Positions 51,714-60,958 of a stretch of DNA of 64,000 nucleotides are shown here, piece by piece. How positions within the stretch are numbered: the stretch's first letter is position 1; every line of letters begins with the position of its first letter. Under the pieces are notes generated by a model, which saw nothing but the letters and a program-made list of their open reading frames with translations, was not told the DNA's origin and ran no database searches. Origin of the DNA: an uncultured Prevotella sp. (lineage in GTDB: Bacteria > Bacteroidota > Bacteroidia > Bacteroidales > Bacteroidaceae); assembly GCA_902800365.1 (NCBI GenBank), contig CADCEF010000013.1, positions 36,658 to 100,657 on the forward strand. Direction: 5' to 3'. The position numbers and the translations under genes were made by a program.

Positions 51714-54146
51714 ATGATGAGACCAAGCTATTTTAACAGCGTTAGAGACCGCAGGGCTAAAACCCTAACCCCTGCGGCGCTCAGCGCCTTACAGACCCGA
51801 AAGGCAACCATCGATGGTATGGCGGAGATTGCAAAGCTGCAGGGTGAGGGTAAGGACATACGTCCGGGCAAGGAAATGCTGAGTGTGATAACCTGGGGAG
51901 CACGTTATAACGACGGCGACCCGCGAGGTACAGAGGGAGCAAAACCTACGGGACTGTTCTTCATAGACTGCGACCACCTGAAGGAACCGCCACGCGAAGT
52001 ATATGAACGCCTGATGACGGCCAGCAGCATAGCAGATGAGGTTCGCCGAAAGGCTGTGGCTGATGTTATGAAGCAGCACACCAAAGGTGCACATATAACG
52101 CCCAGTGGCGAGGGACTGAGACTCATTCTCGTTAAGTTGTTGCCCGATAAGGACAACGAGGCAAACATCATGGCCTTTAAGCAGATGCTGGCTGCCGACC
52201 CTGCCATCGAAACGGTTGATGAGAAAGTAAAGGACATAGGCCACCCAAGTTATGTGCCGAGTCAGGACTATTGGATATTTTTTGATAATGATATGCTGAA
52301 TGAAGATGAAAAAGAAAATGATGCAACTATTGGTAAGGACGGTACTGCACTGCAGAAAGCGACAAGCGTCGCAAACCTCATTGGCGAAATCGCAACAGCC
52401 GCAGGAGCCGAAACCGTTCAAACTCAGGACGAGCTACGGGGAGATTATCGACTTCGACTGAGCTATGATGCAGAGGGTTTTCCCATCGGCATGAACGGCA
52501 AGCGACTGCAGACGGAGTACCGCGGTCATCAACTGACAGAAATTCGCGACAACATTGTTACGCTGATGGGCGGGCAGCCAGCCATAGGCGACCGCAATAT
52601 GCGAACTTATAAAGTTCTGTCGGCAATGGCACCCATCGTAGACTACAAGGAAGAGGTGCTGCGCACGCTGATTCCTTATTGGGGACTGACTTGGGACGAG
52701 GCAGAACCGATAGCTAAAAGTGCTGCCAAACGCCGACCTTCGGAGAAGTTGCCTTACCTGCTGTGGAAGGTGCTACGCGAGATGGGTATAGACGATGCCT
52801 CTATGCAGGTGGACGAAGACGATGAGGATTTTGAGAACATCGAAGAACTGCAAGAAGATACTGGCCCTTCGCGAGACTCAATGCCGCCACTGGCGCCAGT
52901 GTTCAAACAGTGGGTGGGGCGTGCGCCGAAGGACTACCTGGAGATGATCTACTTCTCGGTGCTGTTCAGTATGTCTTGTCTGGCGTCAAAGCTACGTGCG
53001 CGCTATCTTGACGGGCGAATCCACTCACCATCGTTGTTCGTCACCGTAGAAGGAACACCAGGCTCAGGAAAATCGTGGGCGTGCGATGTGTGCGATATGC
53101 TGCTGGAACCCATGGATCAGGATGACCTGAAGGGACAGGAAAAACAGTTGGAATATGAACGTGCACTGAAGCTCAGTCGCAACTCGAAGAAACAACCCGA
53201 AGACCCGATGGTGATTCAGCGCAGGCTGCCAGCAACCGTCTCGGTGACAGCTTTCCTAAAGCAGAACTTCCAGAATAAGGGACTACACAGCGTAACTATA
53301 TGCCCCGAGGTAGATACTATGGTGAAGCAGCACAATCGCGGATCGTGGGGACAACTCTCTGACATTTACCGACTGGCTTATGAGAACCAGGTGGCCTCGC
53401 AGAAATTCATGTCGGAGAACTCGTTCTCGGGTACTGCAAAGGTGTTCTACAACTTGCTGGTTACTGGAACTCCTCAATCGATGGCCAAGTTCTTCAGGAA
53501 TGTTGAAGACGGACTGGTTACGCGTACAATCCCCATCGTGCTGCCCGATCAATTCGGTGCCCGTAATCCACAGTGGAAACCTTGGACGGCATTGCAGCGA
53601 AAGGTAATCAACGATACCATCAGTCGCGTGTATCATGCACTGTCGATGGACGAAGAGGGCAATGTGGCCGAGGAGCACATGATGCAGCTCGACTGGCTGA
53701 ACAAAGCGCTTGATGAGTGGCTGGAGGAGCAGCGATTGAAGGCCATTAAGGAAATGTCTCGTTCGCGCGACCAGTATCGTCGCCGAGCCGCCAACGATGG
53801 ATTCCGTGCAGGAATGGTTGTCTATTATCTGCTGGGAGAGAAACCTACTGCCGAGGTGAAACGTAAGACGATAGCCAACGCTCTGTATGTAGCCACCTAC
53901 GCCGTAGAATCGCTGATAGCCAAGTATGGTCGCGAGACTGAGGAAACGCTTGTGGGCAAAGACCGCCGCCCTGCAAAGAGTATTATATTGTTTGACTTGA
54001 TGCCCGAAGAGTTCAGTCGTGATCAACTGAAACAGAAGATGCAGGAACTGAAGGTGCTATCCAAACTGCGCGACGTAGTATGGCGCTGGTCAAAGTCTGG
54101 TCTTATAGAAGTGATGCCCGACGGTACTATCCGCAAAGCGTCTTAA
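51714..54146 (+). CDS. VirE-N/DUF3987 primase-helicase-like protein
   Basis: This 810-residue protein has an N-terminal VirE-type/BT4734-like region (about 50-200) with the nucleotide-polymerase-like FFIDCDHLK and [14 protein letters not shown] motifs of primase-polymerase-related proteins. The C-terminal DUF3987 ATPase region (about 400-720) has the Walker [14 protein letters not shown]. The later [26 protein letters not shown] contains a probable Walker B end. Such proteins occur in Bacteroidales phage-like and integrated elements and are thought to start or assist DNA replication. Two adjacent ATGs at 51714 and 51717 give equivalent starts. The stop codon lies inside a 9-bp repeat array. 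Confidence 0.82.
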   Translation: MMRPSYFNSVRDRRAKTLTPAALSALQTRKATIDGMAEIAKLQGEGKDIRPGKEMLSVITWGARYNDGDPRGTEGAKPTGLFFIDCDHLKEPPREVYERLMTASSIADEVRRKAVADVMKQHTKGAHITPSGEGLRLILVKLLPDKDNEANIMAFKQMLAADPAIETVDEKVKDIGHPSYVPSQDYWIFFDNDMLNEDEKENDATIGKDGTALQKATSVANLIGEIATAAGAETVQTQDELRGDYRLRLSYDAEGFPIGMNGKRLQTEYRGHQLTEIRDNIVTLMGGQPAIGDRNMRTYKVLSAMAPIVDYKEEVLRTLIPYWGLTWDEAEPIAKSAAKRRPSEKLPYLLWKVLREMGIDDASMQVDEDDEDFENIEELQEDTGPSRDSMPPLAPVFKQWVGRAPKDYLEMIYFSVLFSMSCLASKLRARYLDGRIHSPSLFVTVEGTPGSGKSWACDVCDMLLEPMDQDDLKGQEKQLEYERALKLSRNSKKQPEDPMVIQRRLPATVSVTAFLKQNFQNKGLHSVTICPEVDTMVKQHNRGSWGQLSDIYRLAYENQVASQKFMSENSFSGTAKVFYNLLVTGTPQSMAKFFRNVEDGLVTRTIPIVLPDQFGARNPQWKPWTALQRKVINDTISRVYHALSMDEEGNVAEEHMMQLDWLNKALDEWLEEQRLKAIKEMSRSRDQYRRRAANDGFRAGMVVYYLLGEKPTAEVKRKTIANALYVATYAVESLIAKYGRETEETLVGKDRRPAKSIILFDLMPEEFSRDQLKQKMQELKVLSKLRDVVWRWSKSGLIEVMPDGTIRKAS

Positions 54147-54165
54147 ATGTCTCAAGTGTCTTAAG
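54139..54165. repeat. Three 9-bp units (CGTCTTAAA type)
   Basis: CGTCTTAAA, TGTCTCAAG, TGTCTTAAG, overlapping the end of the DUF3987 gene. The reverse complement matches the AAGACG array at 43830-43864, so the two arrays face each other across about 10 kb. Confidence 0.75.
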
Positions 54166-54174
54166 TGTATTTTA

Positions 54175-54624
54175 ATGAAAATAATTATGTTACCAAGAGG
54201 AATTAGAAATAATAACCCACTGAACATCCGCAGAAGCAAGGACCAGTGGAAAGGTATGGCAGAGGCACAGACTGACCAAGCCTTTGTACAGTTTAAGAGT
54301 TTGAAATGGGGCTGGCGAGCAGCGTTTTATCTGCTCACGCGTACATATTATCATAAGTACCGCCTATACACCATCCGCAGCATCGTAAACAAGTGGGCGC
54401 CACCAAGTGAGAACAACTCGAAGGCGTATGTGGAGAACGTGAGCCGACTGACGGGTATCGACCCCGATGAGGCCTTAGGCATCCCATCAGAAAAGCCTCA
54501 GCGCTGGATAGCCTTAGGCGTGGCAATGGCAATACAAGAGAATGGCTTTGAGAGCCTCGACTTTTTCGCCATACTTACAGGTTGGGGCCTCTGCCGTGAA
54601 GACGCGCAATCAGGCAAGTTGTAA
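54175..54624 (+). CDS. Phage structural protein P5-like
   Basis: This 149-residue protein is recognised by RGIRNNNPLNIRRSKDQWKGM at the N-terminus and AFVQFKSLKWGWRAAFYLL, with a NSKAYVENVSRLTGIDPDE segment. Bacteroidales genomes carry this family under the name structural protein P5, near lysis or amidase genes. A lysozyme-like fold has been suggested for such proteins, but I see no certain catalytic motif. It is the last gene of the cassette, 28 bp after the DUF3987 stop, and ends at a terminator. A second in-frame ATG (54187) would give a start of MLPRGIRNNN, equally plausible. Confidence 0.78.
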   Translation: MKIIMLPRGIRNNNPLNIRRSKDQWKGMAEAQTDQAFVQFKSLKWGWRAAFYLLTRTYYHKYRLYTIRSIVNKWAPPSENNSKAYVENVSRLTGIDPDEALGIPSEKPQRWIALGVAMAIQENGFESLDFFAILTGWGLCREDAQSGKL

Positions 54625-54634
54625 ATCTAAAAAT

Positions 54635-54664
54635 AAGGAGCATCCGAATCATCGGGTGCTCCTT
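54635..54664 (+). terminator. Terminator of the P5 cassette
   Basis: AAGGAGCA (54635-54642) pairs with TGCTCCTT (54657-54664), with an internal CCG/CGG pairing, then TTATTTG. Confidence 0.85.
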
Positions 54665-54711
54665 TATTTGTTTATGAAGTAGGGGCTATATAGATATTAT
54701 TTATCTATAAG

Positions 54712-56667
54712 CTATCCCTCGAAAACATAGCCCAGGCCGGGGCGGCTTGCGATGTTCTGGGCGTAGCTGCCCAGTTTTTTGCGCAGGCGGGTGATGTTAA
54801 CATTTATCGTTCGGTCGGTCACGATGACATCGGGCCATACCGTGTCCATCAGCTGCTGGCGGGTGAGTACATGGTTGCGGTGGGAGAGAAGTTGGTAAAG
54901 CAGGTCGAACTCGGTACGCGTGAGGCTGATGGGCTGGCCGTCGATGGTAACCGTACGGCGATCGACATTCATCTTCAGGCTGTTGTAGTTCTGATAGCGT
55001 TTGCCCAATCGGGCCTCTACCACATTCATTACGTAATCGCCCAGCTTCTCGCAGTCGGCAACGATGTCGGTATAGAGCGTGCCCAGCGTATAACTGTAAG
55101 TGTGGCTGTTAACATCGCTAAGCGTCTCGGCCTTGATGTTGTCGCGCATGGTGTTGATGTCGTTCTCGATATCACGCGAGGCATCGACAGTCAGGTTTTC
55201 GCGACGGCCGTTCATCACAACCATCATTTGTGTCAAAGCCTCGTTAACCAGATGCTGCATATCGTGCAGACGGGTGTACTGGCTGGGGGTAAAGTCTTCA
55301 CGATTGTTGCGCAGATGCTTGATGGTACGGGCCATCTTGTAGCACGCATCGCCGATGGATTCCAACTCGCCAATCTGGCGGAACATAATGCGGATTTTAT
55401 TCTTTGTCTCGTCGGAAAGGTGGTCTTTGCCCACCTGTTCAAGATAGTTGGCTATCTCAATTTCCATATTGTCGGCGATGGTCTCGTAGTGTTCTATACG
55501 CTCAAACTGGCGCTCAAACTCCTTTTTGTCTTTCTCGTCCATTAGCGTGCGCGTCATACCAAACATGCGTTGCATGCGCTCGGCAAAATGGATAATCTCC
55601 TTTTGCGCCTGCAGAACAGATATTTCGGGGGTAGCCATCACGCCACCATCGATGAAATGAAGGGCAGCGTTGGGCTTGGCCTGCTGCTTGTTGGGCAGAA
55701 GGCGGCACACCAGGCGCTCCATCTGGGGGATAAAGCCGATGAGCAGAGCGGTGTTGAGAATGTTGAAACACGTATGGAACATGGCCAGCACTACCGACAG
55801 AAGCTCGGTTTGCCCGCCTATCGCCGGATGATAGCCAACGATGCTGCACACCATATCGACGAAAGGATAGAATACCGCCAGCACCCAAACCACACCGAAC
55901 ACATTGAACAGCAGATGGGCTAACGCCGCCCTGCGGGCTTCGATGCCTGCGCCGAGTGCTGCCAGATTGGCTGTGGCTGTTGTGCCGATGTTCTCGCCCA
56001 TCACCAAGGCTATGCCCATATAGATGGGCAGCACGCCTGTTGAGCAGAGCAGAATGGTGATGGCCATGACGGCTGCCGACGACTGGACGATGCAGGTGAT
56101 AAGCGTGCCTGCGGCAAGGAAGACGAATATGGTGAGATAGCTGCTGGTATCAAACGAGGCAAAGAATGCCACCACCTGGGCATTATGCTGAAGGTCCATA
56201 TCCTTACCAGCGCCACTCAACATGACGAGCGACCAGAAGAGAAATGCCAGTCCGAAAAGGAACTCGCCTGCATAACGGTGGCGCTTCTTGTAAATAAGCA
56301 CCATGCCCACCAGGAAGGCGGGAAACACCACCACGGTCAGGTTCAGATTGTAGCCCAGCGACATGATCCAAGCCGTAAGTGTAGTACCGATATTGGCACC
56401 CATGATAACCGAGATGGCCTGTGCCAACGTGAGCAGTCCGGCACTAACAAACGATACCGTCATAACCGTTGTGGCCGACGACGATTGTACGGCGCAAGTA
56501 ACAAAGGTGCCTGTAAGCATGCCGGTTAGTCGGTTGGTGGTCATTCGTCCAAGAATATGTCGTAAGCCCGATCCTGCCATCTTCTGTAGGGCGTCGCTCA
56601 TGGTTTTCATGCCATAGATGAGAAGTGCGAGCGAGCCTAAAAGTCTTAATACAATCTCTAATGTCAT
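54712..56667 (-). CDS. Na/Pi cotransporter-PhoU protein fused to a PhoB-type winged helix
   Basis: This 651-residue protein is read without a break. Residues about 1-330 are an NptA/SLC34-like Na+/phosphate transporter with the paired QSS motifs (VQSSSATTVMTV, VQSSAAVMAITI) and two GxNIGTT motifs (MGANIGTT, MGENIGTT). About 345-550 is a PhoU-like helical bundle (FERIEHYETIADNMEIEI, IGELESIGDACYKMAR, DCEKLGDYVMNV). Residues 564-651 are an OmpR/PhoB C-terminal DNA-binding domain: ISLTRTEFDLLYQLLSH, LTRQQLMDTVWPD, the recognition helix DRTINVNITRLRKKLG and the wing ending GLGYVF. The usual cotransporter ends before the third domain. Membrane-bound phosphate-responsive transcription control is inferred. 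Its promoter has Pho-box-like repeats. Confidence 0.9.
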   Translation of the reverse strand: MTLEIVLRLLGSLALLIYGMKTMSDALQKMAGSGLRHILGRMTTNRLTGMLTGTFVTCAVQSSSATTVMTVSFVSAGLLTLAQAISVIMGANIGTTLTAWIMSLGYNLNLTVVVFPAFLVGMVLIYKKRHRYAGEFLFGLAFLFWSLVMLSGAGKDMDLQHNAQVVAFFASFDTSSYLTIFVFLAAGTLITCIVQSSAAVMAITILLCSTGVLPIYMGIALVMGENIGTTATANLAALGAGIEARRAALAHLLFNVFGVVWVLAVFYPFVDMVCSIVGYHPAIGGQTELLSVVLAMFHTCFNILNTALLIGFIPQMERLVCRLLPNKQQAKPNAALHFIDGGVMATPEISVLQAQKEIIHFAERMQRMFGMTRTLMDEKDKKEFERQFERIEHYETIADNMEIEIANYLEQVGKDHLSDETKNKIRIMFRQIGELESIGDACYKMARTIKHLRNNREDFTPSQYTRLHDMQHLVNEALTQMMVVMNGRRENLTVDASRDIENDINTMRDNIKAETLSDVNSHTYSYTLGTLYTDIVADCEKLGDYVMNVVEARLGKRYQNYNSLKMNVDRRTVTIDGQPISLTRTEFDLLYQLLSHRNHVLTRQQLMDTVWPDVIVTDRTINVNITRLRKKLGSYAQNIASRPGLGYVFEG

Positions 56668-56689
56668 AGTTTATTTATCTTAATATTTC

Positions 56690-56754
56690 GGTTACAAAGA
56701 TAAATAAAAAGAGCATAGGTTGCAAATTATTAAGGTTACGTTTTGGTTACAAAT
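56690..56754 (-). promoter_or_regulatory. Pho-box-like direct repeats in the cotransporter promoter
   Basis: GGTTACG (56734-56740), TTTT, GGTTACA (56745-56751) form a 7-4-7 tandem repeat with an 11-bp period, the same geometry as the E. coli Pho box. Two further copies are GGTTGCAAA (56718-56726) and GGTTACAAA (56690-56698); the last overlaps the TATCTTTG -7 box. On the transcribed strand each copy reads TTTGTAACC or similar. Confidence 0.7.
56695..56702 (-). promoter_or_regulatory. -7 box for the cotransporter fusion gene
   Basis: The reverse strand reads TATCTTTG, 27 bp upstream of the ATG. Confidence 0.6.
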
Positions 56755-56765
56755 ACTTAAATAAC

Positions 56766-57506
56766 CTATTTCGCAGTCAGAATCTCGCGGGCGCGGGCTA
56801 CTTGCTCGGTGGTGGGAGTGGCTACGTCTTTTAGGGAATAAGGGACGCCCAGCTGCTCCCATTTAAAGGTGCCCAGGGTGTGGTAGGGCAGTACCTCAAC
56901 CCGCTGTACGTTCTGCAGCGTGTCGATGAACTGGCGCAGCTGTGTGAGCTGCTCCTCGTCGGTGGTGATGCCTGGTACCAGCACATGGCGAATCCAAACG
57001 GGCTTCTGGATGTCGGAGAGATAGCGGGCGCAGTCCAGAATCTGCTCGTTGCCGTGGCCTGTAAGCCAACGATGCTTCTCGCTATCGATGTGCTTGATGT
57101 CGAGCAGTACCAGATCGGTACTCTGCATCAGGCGCTGGAACTTAGCGAAGAAAGGTTCCTCGCGGGTGAAAGGCTGGGCGGCTGTGTCGAGACAGGTGTT
57201 GATGCCGCGACGATGGGCCTCCTCGAACAGTTCAATCAGAAAATCAATCTGTAGCAGCGCCTCGCCACCACTCACGGTAATGCCACCATCGGGGCCCCAA
57301 TAGCTGCGGTAGCGCTCGGCCTTGTCGAGCAGTTCGCCGGCAGTCATCAGCTTGCCGCAAACATCAGAACCAAGTCTCCATGTGTCGGGGTTGTGGCAGT
57401 AGCGGCAACGCATCTGACAACCCTGTAGGAAAATAAGAAACCGAATCCCTGGCCCATCAACAGAGCCAAAGGATTCGGTAGAGTGTATATAACCGGGAGT
57501 AGTCAT
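56766..57506 (-). CDS. pflA: Pyruvate formate-lyase activating enzyme
   Basis: This 246-residue radical-SAM enzyme has the C30-x3-C34-x2-C37 cluster (CQMRCRYCHNPDTW). GPDGGITVSGGEALLQ for SAM binding, TCLDTAAQPF, LLDIKHIDSEKHRWLTGH and RHVLVPGITTDEEQL are typical of PflA. It abstracts hydrogen from the Gly of PflB to make the glycyl radical. The ATG shares one base with the PflB stop (TAATG), so it is translated after PflB from the same mRNA. Confidence 0.95.
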   Translation of the reverse strand: MTTPGYIHSTESFGSVDGPGIRFLIFLQGCQMRCRYCHNPDTWRLGSDVCGKLMTAGELLDKAERYRSYWGPDGGITVSGGEALLQIDFLIELFEEAHRRGINTCLDTAAQPFTREEPFFAKFQRLMQSTDLVLLDIKHIDSEKHRWLTGHGNEQILDCARYLSDIQKPVWIRHVLVPGITTDEEQLTQLRQFIDTLQNVQRVEVLPYHTLGTFKWEQLGVPYSLKDVATPTTEQVARAREILTAK

Positions 57507-59752
57507 TACAGGCTCTCGTGAGATTGACGTGCAATAACATCCTCCTGCTGCTCGCGAGTGAGGTCGATGAACTTCACGGCGTAACCAGATACACGGATGG
57601 TGAAGTTAGCGTACTCAGGCTTCTCAGGATGCTCCATAGCATCGCGCAGCTTCTCGACACCAAACACGTTTACGTTCAGGTGGTGAGCACCACGGCTGAA
57701 GTAACCGTCCATCACACGAACCAGCGTGTTGGCACGTTCGTCGTCGTTCTGTCCCAAAGCGTTAGGACTGATGGTCTGAGTGTTAGAGATACCATCGAGG
57801 GCATACTCGTAAGGCAGCTTGGCAACAGAGTTGAGCGAAGCCAGTAATCCGTTCTGCTCGGCACCATAGCTTGGGTTTGCACCAGGAGCCAGAGGAGTAC
57901 CGGCACGGCGTCCGTCGGGCAGATTGCCTGTGTACTTACCATAAACCACGTTAGAGGTGATGGTGAGGATAGAGCAGGTTGGGGTAGCGTTACGATAGGT
58001 GGCGTGCTTGCGAATCTTCTTAACGAAGGTCTTGAGCAACCATACGGCTATCTCGTCGGCGCGGTCGTCGTCGTTTCCGTAGCGTGGGAAGTCGCCCTCG
58101 GCTACGTAGTCAACGTTGAATCCCTCCTCGTCGCGAATCATTTTTACTTTCGCATATTTCACAGCCGAGATAGAATCAACTACGTGAGAGAATCCGGCGA
58201 TACCGGTAGCGAATGTGCGGCGCACGTTGGTATCGATGAGGGCCATCTCGGCAGCCTCGTAGAAGTACTTATCGTGCATGTAGTGGATGAGGTTCAGGGT
58301 GTTTACATATACACCTGCCAGCCAGTCCATAGCCTGATCGAAGCGTGGAGCCAGCTCCTCCCATGTCAGATACTCGTCCTTGATGGGGCGGAAACCTGGA
58401 GCTACCTGCTCGCGGGTCTTAGCGTCGACACCACCGTTACATGCATACAGGAAACACTTAGCCAGGTTGGCGCGTGCTCCGAAGAACTGCATCTCCTTAC
58501 CAGTCTGGGTAGCACTTACGCAGCAGCAGATGCTGTAGTCGTCGCCCCAAACAGGACGCATCACCTCGTCGTTCTCGTACTGGATAGAGCTGGTCTTCAC
58601 AGAGATCATAGCTGCATACTTCTTGAAGTTCTCGGTGAGTCGGGGAGAGTAGAGCACGGTGAGGTTTGGCTCGGGCGATGGGCCCATGTTCTCCAGAGTA
58701 TGGAGGAAACGGTAGTCGTTCTTGGTTACCATGTGGCGTCCGTCCATGCCCATACCACCTACCTCGAGTGTAGCCCAAACAGGGTCGCCAGAGAAGAGCT
58801 GGTTGTAAGATGGAATACGAGCGAACTTAACCATGCGGAACTTCATGACCAGATGGTCGATAAGCTCCTGAGCCTCGGCCTCAGTAAGCGTTCCCTCTTC
58901 CATATCGCGCTGGATGTAGATATCGAGGAAAGTAGATACGCGACCTACCGACATGGCAGCACCATTCTGAGTCTTGATGGCAGCCAGGTAGCCGAAGTAG
59001 AGCCACTGGACAGCCTCGCGAGCGTTGTTGGCGGGCTGAGAGATATCGAAACCATAGATCTGAGCCATAGCCTTCATCTCCTTCAGGGCCTTGATCTGCA
59101 TAGAAATCTCCTCACGCAGACGAATCACGTCGTCGCTCATCACACCGGCACCGCAGTTGCGCTTGTCGGCCTCCTTCTCGGCGATGATGAAATCGATACC
59201 ATACAGAGCCACGCGGCGATAGTCGCCTACGATACGGCCACGACCATAAGTATCGGGCAGACCTGTGAGGATGTGGTTATGACGAACGTGCATCATCTCC
59301 TCGGTGTAAGCATCGAATACGCCATCGTTGTGAGTCTTGCAATATTTGGTGAAGATCTCGTGCAGCTTCTCTGAGGGCTGGTAGCCGTAAGTTGTGCAAG
59401 CCTGCTCAGCCATCTTGATGCCGCCAAAAGGCATGAAGGCGCGCTTAAGGGGTTTATCGGTCTGCAGACCAACTACCTTCTCCAGGTCCTTCTTACTCTC
59501 GTCGATGTAAGCAGGGCCATAAGCAGTCATGCTCGATACGATTTCTGTCTCCATGTCGAGCACACCGCCCTTGGCACGCTCCTCCTTCTGCAACTCCTGC
59601 AGACGTCCCCACAAAACGTTGGTGGCATCGGTAGGTGCTGCCAGGAATGACTCGTCGCCTTCGTAGGCTGTGTAGTTGTTCTGAATAAAGTCTCTGAGGT
59701 TGACCTCTTCGGTCCATTTGGTTCCTTTAAAACCACGCCATTCTTTACGCAT
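57506..59752 (-). CDS. pflB: Formate C-acetyltransferase (pyruvate formate-lyase)
   Basis: This 748-residue enzyme converts pyruvate and CoA to acetyl-CoA and formate in anaerobic fermentation. The active-site cysteines are in [22 protein letters not shown] (Cys409-411), and the glycyl-radical site is Gly723 in RVSGYAVKF. The length and the block [22 protein letters not shown] are those of PflB rather than a glycerol dehydratase. A glycyl-radical domain ends the protein. The promoter TACCTTTG is 64 bp upstream. The long antisense frame across the gene is a shadow. Confidence 0.96.
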   Translation of the reverse strand: MRKEWRGFKGTKWTEEVNLRDFIQNNYTAYEGDESFLAAPTDATNVLWGRLQELQKEERAKGGVLDMETEIVSSMTAYGPAYIDESKKDLEKVVGLQTDKPLKRAFMPFGGIKMAEQACTTYGYQPSEKLHEIFTKYCKTHNDGVFDAYTEEMMHVRHNHILTGLPDTYGRGRIVGDYRRVALYGIDFIIAEKEADKRNCGAGVMSDDVIRLREEISMQIKALKEMKAMAQIYGFDISQPANNAREAVQWLYFGYLAAIKTQNGAAMSVGRVSTFLDIYIQRDMEEGTLTEAEAQELIDHLVMKFRMVKFARIPSYNQLFSGDPVWATLEVGGMGMDGRHMVTKNDYRFLHTLENMGPSPEPNLTVLYSPRLTENFKKYAAMISVKTSSIQYENDEVMRPVWGDDYSICCCVSATQTGKEMQFFGARANLAKCFLYACNGGVDAKTREQVAPGFRPIKDEYLTWEELAPRFDQAMDWLAGVYVNTLNLIHYMHDKYFYEAAEMALIDTNVRRTFATGIAGFSHVVDSISAVKYAKVKMIRDEEGFNVDYVAEGDFPRYGNDDDRADEIAVWLLKTFVKKIRKHATYRNATPTCSILTITSNVVYGKYTGNLPDGRRAGTPLAPGANPSYGAEQNGLLASLNSVAKLPYEYALDGISNTQTISPNALGQNDDERANTLVRVMDGYFSRGAHHLNVNVFGVEKLRDAMEHPEKPEYANFTIRVSGYAVKFIDLTREQQEDVIARQSHESL

Positions 59753-59815
59753 AAATTAATTAGTGTTTTTTGTTCTTTTGTAAAATAATAATACCTATTG
59801 TATTTTTTCCGGCTG

Positions 59816-59823
59816 CAAAGGTA
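59816..59823 (-). promoter_or_regulatory. -7 box for pflBA
   Basis: The reverse strand reads TACCTTTG, 64 bp upstream of the pflB ATG. Confidence 0.62.
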
Positions 59824-59915
59824 CTACTTTTTTATGACCTGTACAACTTTTTGCGCAGCAATATTTAATAAATGTTATTTTTGGGAGCATATTTTGAAAA
59901 TATCTTGATTTATGT

Positions 59916-59923
59916 TATCTTTG
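59916..59923 (+). promoter_or_regulatory. -7 box for methyltransferase/symporter unit
   Basis: TATCTTTG lies 57 bp upstream of the ATG at 59981. Confidence 0.62.
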
Positions 59924-59980
59924 CACATGAAATAATAATCTAATTCAAGTTTCGCAGTATTAATTCTAATTTGTTTAAGT

Positions 59981-60916
59981 ATGAAAAAGCTTCTCATTTC
60001 TGCCGCTATAATATGCATGATGCTGGCAAGTGGCTGTTCTACAGTATCGATGCCGTCGGTTTCATATACGGCTTACACTTCTCTCTATTGGCTTAGAGAG
60101 GCTGGCGTTCCAGAGGCAGCTGAATTTTCTGATGCCATTGGCAATGATAAAGTCAACTTGTCTAAAGACACAGTTGCTAGTTACGATGAACTGGCACCTG
60201 TGAACAAACTTTATATAGAGATGCGTTATGCTGCGCTCAACCAATATATTATCGGCAACAATTATCAAAACAATTTGGATATAGCTTGCGGTTTTGCTCC
60301 TCGTAGCATTGCGATGGCACGTCAGAACCGCATGTTTGTTGGGGCAGATTTTGGCCCGTCGGTAACAGAAGTCAAACACGTCTTGCCTGATTGCTTGTCT
60401 CGCAAGCAGCAGAAACGGGTTCGTTATATTGTTGCTGACGCCACAGATCGTTCCAGTATGATGAAAGCCGCCGACAAGATGGATGGCCGTATCTGTATCA
60501 CGATGGATGGACTGATGATGTATCTGACAAGAGAAGAGCAGGCGGCTGTATTGCAGAACATACGGGCTATCCTGAAAAATCATGGCGGTGCATTTGTCAC
60601 ATCCGACTTTTCGGCTCGCGAATTTGTCAAGGCTGCAGCAGAAGTTGTCTATCATGAAGCTGATGCTCAGCGGATATACCGCAATTCTGCTGAAATGTAT
60701 GAGAAAACAGCATCGGCAGATTTCGACAAGGCTTTTTTCCCTCATGCAGATGAAGCACAGCGCTTTATAGAGTCTCAGGGACTAAAGGTGAAAAGGATTC
60801 CCCTTTTCCCAAAGCCATACTCTATTTACTGTGCCAAGGATTTGGATATAGAGCAATACCAAAAGTTGGAAGGTTTGAAAAAAGCCGCATTTATGTGGGA
60901 GATTACTGCCGAATAA
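59981..60916 (+). CDS. SAM methyltransferase (COG3315-like) with lipoprotein signal
   Basis: This 311-residue protein has an N-terminal lipoprotein signal (about 1-18, hydrophobic core ISAAIICMMLASG, Cys19). A class I methyltransferase of the leucine-carboxyl-methyltransferase/COG3315 type follows: SAM-binding NLDIACGFAPRSIAM (motif I region), VRYIVADATDRSSMM, and RICITMDGLMMYLTREEQAAVL. Export of a SAM-dependent enzyme is unexpected because SAM is cytoplasmic. An alternative start at Met26 (MPSVSYTAYTSLYW) would give a cytoplasmic protein; the first 25 codons nonetheless code a textbook signal. It is followed 42 bp later by an SLC1 symporter gene. Confidence 0.72.
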   Translation: MKKLLISAAIICMMLASGCSTVSMPSVSYTAYTSLYWLREAGVPEAAEFSDAIGNDKVNLSKDTVASYDELAPVNKLYIEMRYAALNQYIIGNNYQNNLDIACGFAPRSIAMARQNRMFVGADFGPSVTEVKHVLPDCLSRKQQKRVRYIVADATDRSSMMKAADKMDGRICITMDGLMMYLTREEQAAVLQNIRAILKNHGGAFVTSDFSAREFVKAAAEVVYHEADAQRIYRNSAEMYEKTASADFDKAFFPHADEAQRFIESQGLKVKRIPLFPKPYSIYCAKDLDIEQYQKLEGLKKAAFMWEITAE

Positions 60917-60958
60917 CCGAATCTTGAGTGACATTTACCTGCTTCCTACAAAATAACT

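Noticed and set aside
58004-59374. A 456-codon open frame opposite pflB
   Set aside because: It is the antisense of a strongly conserved gene with all PFL motifs; the long frame is a by-product of codon bias.
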